A stretch of 64,000 bases of DNA from Paragordius varius (GCA_964247055.1 OZ176053.1:3038001-3102000), one strand, 5' to 3'. Shown: positions 38,601-61,432, counted from the stretch's first letter. The notes: generated by a model not told the origin, from the letters alone. Made by a program: numbers and translations.

Positions 38601-40448
38601 AAAAATGTTACATTTGAAATTTGTTAAAAACCGCCATTTTCACCTGTATTTATTAAAATTTCCAAATATGTAGTAATTAATTACAATTAACAATATTAAA
38701 TAAAAAAACAAGAAAATATTAAATTTTATTAAATATAAAAACAACCTCATTTTTTACCTTTATTAATTGAAGTGTCCAAAATTAATTAATTACAATTAAC
38801 AATGAAAATCCTCTAAAACAAAAAAATTAACTTTTTACTAAATTTTGTAATTATTATAATGTCCAAAATATGAAGTAGTTAGTTACAATTAACAATGCAA
38901 AACCAAAAAAAAACAAAAAAAACTAAATTTATACTGAATTTGTTAAAAACCGCAATTTTTACCTGTAATTATTAAAATGTCCAAAATATGTAGTAGTTAA
39001 TTACAATTAACAATGCAAAACCTAAAAATACAAAAAAAAAACAAAATTTTTACTAAATTTGTTAAAAACCGCAATTTTTACCTGTAATTATTAAAATGTC
39101 CAAAATATGTAGTAGTTAATTACAATTAACAATGCAAAACCTAAAAAACTAAATTTTTAGTAATTATTAAAAACCGCAATTTTTACCTCTATTTATTATA
39201 ATGTCCAAAATATGTAGTAATTAATTACAACTAACAATGCAAAACCTAAAAAACAAAAAAAAACTAAATTTTTAGGAAATTTGTTAAAAACCGCCATTTT
39301 CACCTGTATTTATTAAAATTTCCAAATATGTAGTAATTAATTACAATTAACAATATTAAATAAAAAAACAAGAAAATATTAAATTTTATTAAATATAAAA
39401 ACAACCTCATTTTTTACCTTTATTAATTGAAGTGTCCAAAATTAATTAATTACAATTAACAATGAAAATCCTCTAAAACAAAAAAATTAACTTTTTACTA
39501 AATTTTGTAATTATTATAATGTCCAAAATATGAAGTAGTTAGTTACAATTAACAATGCAAAACCAAAAAAAAACAAAAAAAACTAAATTTATACTGAATT
39601 TGTTAAAAACCGCAATTTTTACCTGTAATTATTAAAATGTCCAAAATATGTAGTAGTTAATTACAATTAACAATGCAAAACCTAAAAATACAAAAAAAAA
39701 ACAAAATTTTTACTAAATTTGTTAAAAACCGCAATTTTTACCTGTAATTATTAAAATGTCCAAAATATGTAGTAGTTAATTACAATTAACAATGCAAAAC
39801 CTAAAAAACTAAATTTTTAGTAATTATTAAAAACCGCAATTTTTACCTCTATTTATTATAATGTCCAAAATATGTAGTAATTAATTACAACTAACAATGC
39901 AAAACCTAAAAAACAAAAAAAAACTAAATTTTTAGGAAATTTATTAAAAACCGCAATTTTTACCTGATAAAAATAATGCAAAACATAAAAGACAAAAATC
40001 TACTTAAATTTTCACAAATATATATTTACCTGTGTTTTTTTAATTAGTAATAACAACTATATAAAATTATAATACCAAGATTAATTAATACAGGTATTTA
40101 GCATGTTGAAAAATATTTATTATTAAATTTAGGAATAATTAACATAAAATATCTTAAAATACGTATTTTACTATTTATTAATTTATTAAAGATAAAAACC
40201 CACAAAATTCCGCATCTAAATACGTAACAACAATATTACAAATGTTAACATAAATTGCTATAATATTCCCAAAATTTAACATTACAAAATATCCATCAAA
40301 TTAAAGCCTATGTTAATTCTCACGTCAATCTTCTTTCATATGTGTACTACGAAATAATTTCGTGGGTCAGTATTTTACGCTTTTGATAAACCATTTATGT
40401 TATTTGGCAGGCAATAAAATTACTTAACAGACATTAAAATGCATACTG
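35646..40448. mobile_element. Foldback element FB-B, inserted in FB-A
   Basis: It starts CAGTATGCATTTTAATG at 35646 and ends CATTAAAATGCATACTG at 40448, flanked by TA on each side. The flanking FB-A arm is otherwise continuous (ATTTATCAAAGA then AAACCCACACAATTCC), so insertion at a TA is plain. The arms meet near 37700. Sequence and repeat units are those of FB-A, so the family has inserted into itself. The right arm is about 660 bp longer than the left because of an internal duplication. It is non-coding. Confidence 0.85.
38620..39940. repeat. Exact 660-bp tandem duplication in FB-B right arm
   Basis: Bases from about 38620 to 39279 recur from about 39280 to 39939 at an offset of exactly 660. 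Line-by-line comparison shows no difference over the whole unit. The left arm lacks the extra copy. It is either very recent or an assembly artefact. Confidence 0.9.
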
Positions 40449-40700
40449 TAAAAACCCACACAATTCCGCATCTAAATACGTAACAACAATATTACAAATG
40501 TTAACATAAATTGCTATAATATTCTCAAAATTTAACATTACAAAATATCCATCAAATTAAAGCCTATGTTAATTTTCACGTCAATCCTCTTTCATATGTG
40601 TACTACGAAATACGTGAGTCAGTATTTTACGCATTGGATAAACCATTTATGTTATTCGACTGGCAATAAAATTACTGAACATACATTAAAATGCATACTG

Positions 40701-41213
40701 TAGTATAAAAAAATAATATTGCTATTGTTTATAATTTGTTAGTAATATTCAGCACTAATATGATGGACTCTTTATATAAAAGAAAAACATAAATTAAATT
40801 TAAAACCATTACGAATGAGCCGTTAACCAAATTTGTCCATGTAAACGAGCCATGTGAATAAGCCGGCTCAAAATATATTTTATAAAATTTATATATTTCT
40901 CTTGGTTTTTAAGTTAATCTGTCAATTTTCCATTTCAACTTAGCCATAAACCAATCAAACCCTCCGCCCTAAAACTGCTTTTTATAGCACTGATATTTTT
41001 TGAATTTCTTGATTTATTTATTTTGAATATAAAGATATGCAAATGTTTAAACTACTATGAAATTTTTGTCGGTATTATATGGCTCAGTCCTTGAGACAAT
41101 ATAAATTTGTGGGCCTTATTTGGTGTATATCACTGCATAAAAATTTAAGCTATTTTAGCCACTTATTCACTAAAATGCCTTGTGTGTGCAAAAAAGAGGG
41201 TTATTTTTTTAGC
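40701..41213. other. Intron 1 of copy B between foldbacks
   Basis: No gene or named repeat was recognised in these roughly 500 bases. Confidence 0.4.
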
Positions 41214-42312
41214 AAATTTTTTATTCGTAAAATAGCTTATGACCAGCTAATTCATTTGCCGCAAAAATTTTAATTTGTTGACCACCTAGTTTTTGAAATA
41301 TTGAGAGAAAATCGAAATCGAAATGAAAATTTAGGATAATTAAATAAATATGATAAAAGTTGAGATATTATGGTTTATTATTATTTTAGGATATTTTCAG
41401 TATATAAATGGCCTAAAATCATATAGTTAGGACTTCTATAAAATCTCAGTTCAAAAGATTTTCTATTAATACACTTAAAAGACAAAAAATATTTTAAGAA
41501 ACTTTTAATTATTTACTCAAACTCACTATTAAAATCTTAATATTCATATTTTATAAGGTAAAAAAACTTACATATCAAAATAAAACTAATAAACATAGTT
41601 TTTATTTTTTTTCTCGATTTATTACGGTATAAAAAATTTACTATTTTATTTTGTTCACATAAGCGTAAATTAAAAAATATGTATATTTCAAAATAAATTT
41701 ACAACCAGTAGAAAATCAACCAAAAATCCGTACATATCCCAGTAAAAATATTAATTTATGTTAAAGCAAACTTTTTACAGGGATTTATAAGGATTTTGGG
41801 TTGACATTCCACTACATAAATCCTATTTTGCATAAAATTTATAGTTTATAATTCCCAGTCATGTAAGATTTCAAAATAAAACAGTATAATTATTTATACA
41901 TTCATAAACCAGATGACAATAAAATAAAAAATAAAAAATATTTATTATTTTGATATATAAGTTTTTTACTGAATAAAATATTAATGTTAAGATTTTAATA
42001 ATGAGTTTAGCTAGTAAATAATTAAAAATTATTTTAACATAGTTAAAAAATTTTGTCTTTTAAGTACGTTGCAGTTTTTTGATCTGAATTTTTATAGAAC
42101 CCTAACTATATGATTTCAGGCTATTTAAAACTTGTAAATATATGCTAAAAGATAAAAAACCAATATATCTCAAGTTTTATCATTATTTATATTATCCTAA
42201 ATTATCCTTAAATTTTATTTTTGCCCGATTTTGATTTTCTCTCAATATTTCAAAAACTAGGTCGTCTGCTATTAATTTTTGCGGAAAATAAATTGGCTGG
42301 TCATTAGCTATA

Positions 42313-43866
42313 TACCATTTTTCATGCAAAAACATCATTTTTTCAAGCAAACGCACCATTTTTTCAAGCAAACGCAACATTTTTTCAAGCAAAGGCAACA
42401 ATTTTTCAAGCAAATGCAACATTTTTTCAAGCAAAGACAACATTTTTTCAAGCAAACGCAACATTTTTTCAAGCAAACGCAACATTTTTTCAACCAAATG
42501 CAACATTTTTTCAACCAAATACAACATTTTTTCATCCAAACGCAACATTTTTTCAACCAAAGACAACATTTTTTCAAGCAAAAACAACACTTTTTTTTAA
42601 TATTACAAAGAATTACTATTTATTGTTAATTATAAATTATTAATTAAATTTTAAGTTAATGTAATTTATTTTTAGCGTTGAATTATGATTTTTATCGTTT
42701 TACCATCAATTTTTGATGGTAAAATTGATTTTCAAACATTTTGATTTTGCCCATAAATTGCCGTATTTATATTATTTATATTTTTCTTTTACAATTCGCC
42801 TAATCAAATTATTTAATTTTCAATTCAAGAGTGTCTTTGAAAGTTTAAAGTTGTACTTCACTTCAAGTTGGTCCTTTGACTTTTTTGTTTTGTTTTTAAC
42901 ATTTATTAATTAAATCGAAAATAATTTATTTATTTTATTGTTTTAACCTATTTTCTATTATTTATCATATATTTTAAATCGATATCAACTTTTAATCTTT
43001 GAGAAACCGTATATAAATATCAAATAATTTTAGATATTTATAAGACGAAAAAAAATATATGAGTTTTATGGGTTATTAAAAAATTTTCATTAAAAACATT
43101 AAAATTAATAATTTTATTCCTATTAATAAAAATATTTTGAAACAAAAAAGTGGTTTTTCAATAAAATTTTTTATTTTTAAATGGATTAATATATAATAAA
43201 TAAAGAAAATTGGGTTAATAAATAATAATATTAAAAAATAAATGCAAAAATTAGGGTAAAACAAAATTTATATATTTTAAGGACCAACTTAAAGAGTATA
43301 AAGACCAACTTGAAATGTTCAAGGACCAACTTGAAGTGTTCAAAGACACTCAATAAGTGCAAATTAAATAATTTGATTAGGCGAATTGTAAAAGAAAAAT
43401 ATAAATAATATAAATACGGCAATTTATGGGCAAAATCAAAATGTTTGAAAATCAATTTTACCATCAAAAATTGATGGTAAAACGATAAAAATCATAATTC
43501 AACGCTAAAAATAAATTACATTAACTTAAAATTTAATTAATAATTTATAATTAACAATAAATGGTAATTCTTTGTAATATTAAAAAAAGTGTTGTTTTTG
43601 CTTGAAAAAATGTTGTCTTTGGTTGAAAAAATGTTGCGTTTGGATGAAAAAATGTTGTATTTGGTTGAAAAAATGTTGCATTTGGTTGAAAAAATGTTGC
43701 GTTTGCTTGAAAAAATGTTGCGTTTGCTTGAAAAAATGTTGTCTTTGCTTGAAAAAATGTTGCATTTGCTTGAAAAATTGTTGCCTTTGCTTGAAAAAAT
43801 GTTGCGTTTGCTTGAAAAAATGGTGCGTTTGCTTGAAAAAATGATGTTTTTGCATGAAAAATGGTA
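42313..43866. mobile_element. F3 foldback element with 21-bp iterons, nested in F4
   Basis: The ends TACCATTTTTCATGC and GCATGAAAAATGGTA are perfect inverses with TA flanks. Each arm carries about thirteen 21-bp units (TTTTTCAAGCAAACGCAACA type) and then about 260 bp of unique sequence down to AATCAAATTATTTAA. The two arms look identical by eye, so the element is young or homogenised. The centre holds an F1-like element. Confidence 0.85.
42826..43368. mobile_element. F1-like element at the centre of F3
   Basis: The left boundary is TTCAAGAGTGTCTTTGAA, the right TTCAAAGACACTCAATAAGT. Iterons TTCAAGTTGGTCCTT and GGACCAACTTGAA are of F1 type. The outer TACCATTT is not preserved, so this may be either a nested F1 copy or an ancestral F3 core. 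Confidence 0.55.
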
Positions 43867-44172
43867 TATCATAAAATAAAATTTTTTGTTATTTTTGCCC
43901 ATAGTATATATATATATATATATATATATATCTGTCGGTAACCGAAAACATTTATATTTTATATAAACTGTTGTTGAATAAGTCCCGAAAAATATTCTTT
44001 GATATCCTAGAACTTAGATCAATTTTTATTTAAAAATATATCAATCAACCTAAAACAATCGATATCGTATGAATTAAATAAATTTGTTGAGCATATTTTT
44101 ACCTTTTGTGGCATGTAGATATAGATGAATATGATAAGATAATAATAATGCCAGATATATTTTTGAATTCAT

Positions 44173-44640
44173 TAACAAAAAAATTTATGTAATAAAACCT
44201 TAAAATATAATTGGTTAAGGTCAATATATACTGCAAGTATATTTGTTTAAAATGAAAAGTCCATGTGTTTTAACATTAGCGAAAAATTTTATTTATTTTT
44301 AATGACCCAAATACTTGAACTAAATCAATCCATTTTCATTATACCTAAACCTAAATATAGTTTTTGTCCAAATTAATATAAAATGACGAAATGTAAATAT
44401 AATTATTTTAACTAAATTTTACTTGTGCTGTTTCTAAAATGTATTATGGGATGTTAATTACACAACCCTAAATCAACACAATTTAATAACTGCAATTTTA
44501 AATTGTAATATGATGTTAATATTGCATATCCAATACATATAATTAAGAAAATACCTCATTTGTGGATATTTTTATAATTTATACATTATTTTGTGAATAT
44601 GACCTTTTGCTCGTTATTTGGGCAATACACTTATAAATCA
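44173..44640 (-). promoter_or_regulatory. 5' flank of copy B, duplicated with copy C
   Basis: It is alignable with 248-800: AAAATGACGAAA, TTACACAACCCTAAATCAAC, ATGACCTTTTGCTC and TTTGGGCA appear in the same order. The A/T block next to the ATG is shared too. This supports duplication of whole genes with their promoters. Confidence 0.5.
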
Positions 44641-44779
44641 GCAAAAATGGTTTATTTTTAACTCACTCTCAAATCAACTTTTGTTTAATTAATATGGTAA
44701 ATTAATTTTTTTGCAGAAATGTAATTTCAAAAAGCTTCATTTTATATTGGCCTATTAGACTTAACATTCCATGACCTTT

Positions 44780-44965
44780 TTCGGGTAGTTTTATATCCCA
44801 GAGCGATTTAAAATTCGAATATCTTAAAAAAAATATTAACCGTTAAAAATATGCTTTCTTAGTCTTTTACCCGCATACAATTATTTTTCTAAATTTAAAA
44901 AATCCTCATCTCACTTTTTGCCGCCATTTTAATAATTTAAATCGATAATGCAATAGGGGCAAATC
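44780..44965 (-). repeat. Dispersed repeat R2, inverted piece
   Basis: It contains CACTTTTTGCCGCCATTTTA and nearby text that inverts the 29640-29800 copy. A similar piece with TTTCCGCCATG is at 48900-49020. Confidence 0.4.
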
Positions 44966-44994
44966 GATATATATATATATATATATATATTAAT

Positions 44995-46380
44995 AATTAT
45001 CTTTCAATTAATTTTCTATTTAATTTTCGATTATCATTATATTACGGATTTTACAACTGTTATAACTTTAATAAGATTTAGGCTACAATTTACCAACAAA
45101 AACTTGATATTTATTAATTTTAAAATTAGCTGTTAAGTTTAATCGTGATTTGTGTCCCAATATTAAAATTAATAAATAAGTTTTAAAACTGTTAAATATA
45201 ATTTTTTTAAATATTACTAGATAACAATGTTTGATATAAATTTTAACTAAATAACTTTTAAAACAGTATTTTATTGAGCTCTGGGATATGAAAGAATAGG
45301 CTATCGCGGACAAATTATTAAAAGTTCATAAGTGTTTAAAAGGAAAACAATGTTGTTATTTCAATAAGCTTCATGTTAAATTGGGATACTGATCTTAATT
45401 TACGCAAAAAGCTTATTAGGCGTTATGCTATATTTATGCTAAACTATTACATCAAAATAACGTAAAATCCTGCCTTTGAAGTAAAATTAGCAAGCATATT
45501 TTAATTTGTAAACTAATAATTAAAATTATCGGCAGAATTTTTAGATTAAAGTTTTAAACTGATGATTGCGGCATCAAATTATATAGAAAAGGTGTTTTTA
45601 TATATTTTTTTAATGTTTTTACCGTTTTCGGCAGGCTTCAAAACTGTGCGGAAAATGTAAGCCATATTCTAGCACATATTAACAATTCTTATTGTGGAAT
45701 CTGGTATATTTGATATTTTTACAAAAACTAAACCAATTAAACTTGTTTCAAAGACTTTGGAAGCCCATATAAAATGAAAAGGCAATAAAAAAAATTGCAT
45801 TCCAATACTTTATCATATGAAATAAATATGGCTTGAAGGTGTGGCTTCTACCGCAAAAAATAATTTTACATATTTCCGCTATAAACGCGATTTGATATTT
45901 TGATGATTACAGTTAAAATAACGTTTTTAAGTAAATCATAGGCCCCAAACCAATAGCAAACCATATTTTTTTAATATATGCAGTATGAGTTAGTATACAT
46001 TGCTAGTTTTTCATTAAAATTGCCAGATAGAACAAACAAAATCTTTTTATTGGCTAATGATATGAAAAAGTAAAAATAACTATAGGCTGATAATATTCCC
46101 CTTTGCTTAATATTTTTTCTGGCAATCGAACACTTAGCAATGTGTACTTAATTTAATCACACTGTATATTCATATTTATTATACTGCATTATCATTTCAC
46201 TCTTTTGCCCTTTTTCATAGACAAATTGGGGTGTTTTTTGTCCCGACCTCACGTGTGAAAAATAATAATTTGAAAATTGTTCTCGCTATTATATGATTAT
46301 ATTCTATTTAATTACATTTATATAAAAAAGCTTTAAAGTATATGTTGTCTCCTGTAACCAAACTTGATGGGTGTGGTCTT
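44995..46380. other. Intergenic stretch
   Basis: A+T-rich. No coding region, RNA gene or repeat I can name. Short (TA)n precedes it at 44968-44990. Confidence 0.4.
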
Positions 46381-46385
46381 ATTAC

Positions 46386-46414
46386 CTCGATTATACTTAC
46401 ATCAATCGAGGTCT
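46386..46414. other. Short perfect hairpin
   Basis: ACCTCGATT, 11 nt, AATCGAGGT form a 9-bp perfect stem. It is G+C-richer than its surroundings. No RNA family was recognised. Confidence 0.4.
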
Positions 46415-46555
46415 GTTGCTGTCTTACCAATTAAAATTTACGTAATTTTGCGCTTACTCTTAACTTATGTTGCAACAAGTTTTTTTAACAGAATTATGTT
46501 TCATGTGTTAAACATCACATAAAACCAAAGATTATTAAATTTGTGGCACTAAGAC

Positions 46556-46797
46556 CAGGGGTGTCCAACACAAATGGCTTTGCGGTTCGCATTTGAAATA
46601 TATATGGGCCTTAATAAATATTTTATTAGATTCCATTTAACAATTTTTTTAATTCGTTGCCAATGGGATGGGCTAATTAGAAAATTTGTTCAATAAATAT
46701 CAATTTTGAGATTTGTGCATATTTTAAAAAATTATACTTTCAAATATTTTCGCGGGCCGCAGATAATGTCTTGGAGGTCGAGTTTTGCGCAACCCTG
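46556..46797. mobile_element. Small hAT element
   Basis: It begins CAGGGGTGTCCAACACAAAT and ends TTTTGCGCAACCCTG. The flanks ACTAAGAC and CATAAGAC agree at six of eight positions. It is non-coding with G+C-rich ends. A related sequence (TCTCGCGGGCTGAAGAAA) follows near 46970. Confidence 0.7.
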
Positions 46798-46805
46798 CAT
46801 AAGAC

Positions 46806-48389
46806 TGTAAATTTTGCGACAATAATATTAATACTATTTACCGCAATTTCTGAGTACTGCCAAAATTTGGAAAGTCATATAAAAAATTTGTTCAAGAAAT
46901 ATCAATTAGACTTCAATTTTGTAAAGTACCTTTTTTAATATAAACCCATTTGGTATTTTCAAAAATTTCTCGCGGGCTGAAGAAATATAAGGTGGCGTGC
47001 TGGAATTTCCTGCCCTTAAAGTTATACAAGTGTAAATATATTCAATTAACAGATACTGAAAGAATAGAAAGGTAGATAATGCTCGATTTTATTTTTTTAT
47101 TTTACTCATCGCCAAATATCAGTAGCGGCAAAAACTAGATCGCATAATTTTAACTAATTCACTGGGCGTGATTTATGATATATAAAGTTTTTATCCTTAG
47201 AATGATTTATAATTCTCCTAAAGTAATTATATATTTAGATGTAAAAAAACAGTATAAAAATTATATCTTATTATTTTGAATAATCATTATCAAGAGCAGC
47301 GGTTCTCGCCAAAAAATTACGAGGGTCTATCACGTACTGCCAAAGTATAGGGGTATGATTTTACATTTTAACACAAACGTTTTGCCATATTTGGCTTTTT
47401 AGAATCTATAAAAAATTGTCAATTTAATTTACTAACCGTAACTGTTCCATAGAAGTGGTATAGATGTAATAGAATTAAATAATATTTTTTAGTAAATTTT
47501 TTTATTCGTATATATTTGCCGGGTACCCAAGAATACAAAGATCATTCACCATAATACCGAGTAAGTCTCAATTTAACTTTAATAGACATCTTTAAGTCGA
47601 AACCTTATATTAACTAATTTTGAGATTAATATAATTTTTATTGGTTAAATTCATACCACTGTTTCCGCAATATATATGTATATATATTCTGATATAGGAA
47701 AATCGCAAAATTTGCTCACATTTTTAATAAAAATTTTGTATTGAAAGAAAAATGTTTACAAAAAAAACAATATAATATATCAGAACTACATATAAAAGGA
47801 AAATTTTAAAGTTTAGATGTGGGCTCTAAAAGTCTCTGGACTCGCTAAAATGGGCAATGTTTCTCAAATTAAACGCAAAACTGCAATGCGCAATAAAATT
47901 TTTAAATAATAAAATTCTTTAGGTGAAGGTAAATGGTTTATTCCACAAAAAGCGCTATATATCATTAACTACTTAAAAAGCATAACCAATTATCCTATAA
48001 AATTTCAATTTTAGATGTGGGTCCGAAAGTCTCCAATTTTTGGACATGTCCGAAAATTGGGTTAAAATAACTACAGCCGAGATTATTTCAAATATATGCT
48101 AAATTTTGACACCAAAAATGTTTTTTTTAATTTAATAAGCTTCACATGCACTTTAATTTGGGTAAATATCTGTAAATTTTAATTATTATTTAAAAACGCA
48201 TATTTTAATCAAATATAAGAAAGTTTAGCATTGAATAATATATAAAAAGGATTTATATAATATCTTAAAGCGTTTTAATACAGTATTCATCATGCATCAA
48301 ATTGTATGTAGTCCGCTTGATAAAAATGTAATTTTTGAAAAAAGTATGCATTTTTTAATAAAATATTTTAAGCCCAATATTAGCTTCTA
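46806..48389. other. Intergenic stretch
   Basis: No gene was recognised. It includes a G+C patch (GAGCAGCGGTTCTCGCC near 47295) resembling a hAT end without a partner. Confidence 0.35.
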
Positions 48390-48560
48390 TAACCTTTTTA
48401 TTGCGCAATATCGGCATTTTTACTTTTAACTATATAGTTTATAATATATTATAATTTTTTAGAATGAAGCATCCAGCTTTAACCTAAGAAATTTTATTTA
48501 CAGAAATGTGCGCAAATTTTCCCATTTTTTGATATGGAGCACTTACCACAGAAGTAAACT
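48390..48560 (+). repeat. Dispersed repeat R1, third copy
   Basis: It opens TTGCGCAATATCGGCATTTT and closes GCACTTACCACAGAAGTAAA. It matches 3373-3614 through the GAATGAAGCAT and GTGCGCAAATTTT blocks. Confidence 0.5.
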
Positions 48561-49766
48561 TTCGTAAATCACTCGTAGGGGCCAAGCACGATGATAATTC
48601 CAATATAATTTTACCATATTTAATATATATCAGAATATTAGTTGTACCCCTAGATTTCGAACGCAGTGTAATAAGTAAAAATAATAATAAAAGTTGAAAT
48701 ATCAAAACCGGAATTCACATGCCGAAATTAATTAAAATAGATCATTTATATAAATTTAAAAGCAATTAGGTAAATTACTCTAAATATTTCAGAGTGATCT
48801 GGGTTATTGTGTTATAGTTTTAACACTTTATTACCCGTTAGAGCAGTTTTGTATTCAAGAGCGATTATATATTAAAAAGTATAAAAAATACAGGGCCAAG
48901 TTTAAGTATTTTAGCTTTATAAGAGCATAAATTGTTTTATATAAATAGTAACATTGGAAAAAATCGCCACACTTTTATTTCCGCCATGTTTTTTTTCTTT
49001 GAATTTTATATCGATCTTACAACAGGCATATTCATAATATATATACTTAAAAAAATGTAAATGTTCAAATTTGGAAATCAATCAAAGCAGCCAATTTTTG
49101 ATAGTCATTGATTTTAAATCAGCTATATATATCAATCGGGTTTTGGAATAATTATTATTTTGGACTTATCAAATTAAAAAATGTGAAATTATATACTTTT
49201 TGTTAAAAACAAAAGAGAAAAAATAATCAAATTATAACCAAAATAAGGTTTACAGTGGCTTTATGATATTAAGCACTGCGCTATAAAACAATCCAAAATC
49301 GAAAAAAATATGGAGTATTGATTTCTTTCCATACATTTATTTTTGACAGAAATTTTTCACATTTTTTATTTTATCACTCATTTTCATACAAGAAATAGTG
49401 TTGTCTTTATTTCCGACTTTTAAACTGGAAAATTGTCGAAAGAATCGTTAAAATATAATTATTATCATTTTTTAAAACACCTTTCATTGTCTATTACAAA
49501 CTTTGTTTTTATTTATCCATAAAAGGTATAAAGGTATTTATATTTGAACAAACCATTTAATGGTAATGAGCCAATTTTAGGTCAACTTCTGATGATGAGG
49601 CTTGCTGATCAATTTTATATGGGTACTTATGAAAAAAATCTCATCTAAAAAGTTACTTTACATCAGTTTATATTTTTGCATATAAAATTACACCTTTCCT
49701 TATACATATGATTGATATCTTAGCGAAAAAACATGTACACATGATTTTATTTTACACGCTTTCGAA
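48561..49766. other. Upstream region of TGR
   Basis: It contains an R2 piece near 48900-49020 and otherwise A+T-rich sequence. The TGR promoter should lie here, but no core element can be singled out. Confidence 0.4.

Positions 49767-61432
<11,666 letters not shown>

Larger units (their letters stand above)
32121..40700. mobile_element. Foldback element FB-A (interrupted by FB-B)
   Basis: It starts CAGTATGCAT at 32121 after TA and ends ATGCATACTG at 40700 before TA. The left arm (32121 to about 33900) is repeated inverted at about 34030-35645 and then, after the FB-B insertion, at 40451-40700. The outer 270 bp are unique TIR. The inner arm is built of about 110-bp units containing AATTGCGGTTTTTAAC and TTAATTACTACATATTTTGG. 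Without FB-B it is about 3.8 kb. There is no open frame of interest, so it must be mobilised in trans. TA duplication and CAGT ends suggest a Tc1/mariner-type transposase, which is inference. It sits in intron 1 of copy B. Confidence 0.85.
41214..43880. mobile_element. F4 long-armed foldback, copy 2, interrupted by F3
   Basis: The left arm (AAATAGCTTATGACCAGCTA, ACCTAGTTTTTGAAATATTG) is repeated inverted up to 42312 (AACTAGGTCGTC, GGTCATTAGCTA). The last bases of the right end continue after the F3 insertion at 43867 (TATCATAAAATAAAA), matching CTATCTCATAAAA of copy 1. It is non-coding. Confidence 0.75.
22882..44172 (-). pseudogene. Secreted 8-cysteine protein, copy B, seven exons, one apparent +1 shift
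   Basis: This is a minus-strand paralogue of copy A. Exons in transcript order: 44103-44172 (signal peptide MNSKIYLALLLSYHIHL), 31752-31901, 31023-31158, 29119-29233, 25253-25406, 23536-23646, 22882-23046. Exons 3-6 have exactly the lengths of copy A (136, 115, 154, 111), all splice sites are GT-AG, and all eight cysteines and the final STC are kept. Exon 2 is 150 rather than 149 bases: near 31861 one extra base puts TAA in frame. Either the gene is recently broken or this is a sequence error, because everything else is open. Introns carry a small hAT (23146), a 1.1-kb foldback (23948), an F2 element (27008) and, in the 12-kb first intron, nested foldbacks at 32121-40700 and 41214-43880. Function is unknown. 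Confidence 0.75.

Noticed and set aside
42279-42629. Open frames on both strands with heptad-like repeats (HFFKQTQ, LLEKMLR, KKCCVCL)
   Set aside because: They are produced by a 21-bp DNA repeat, which is a multiple of three and stays open in several frames. The same occurs in the inverted arm at 43580-43902. There is no splice or start context.
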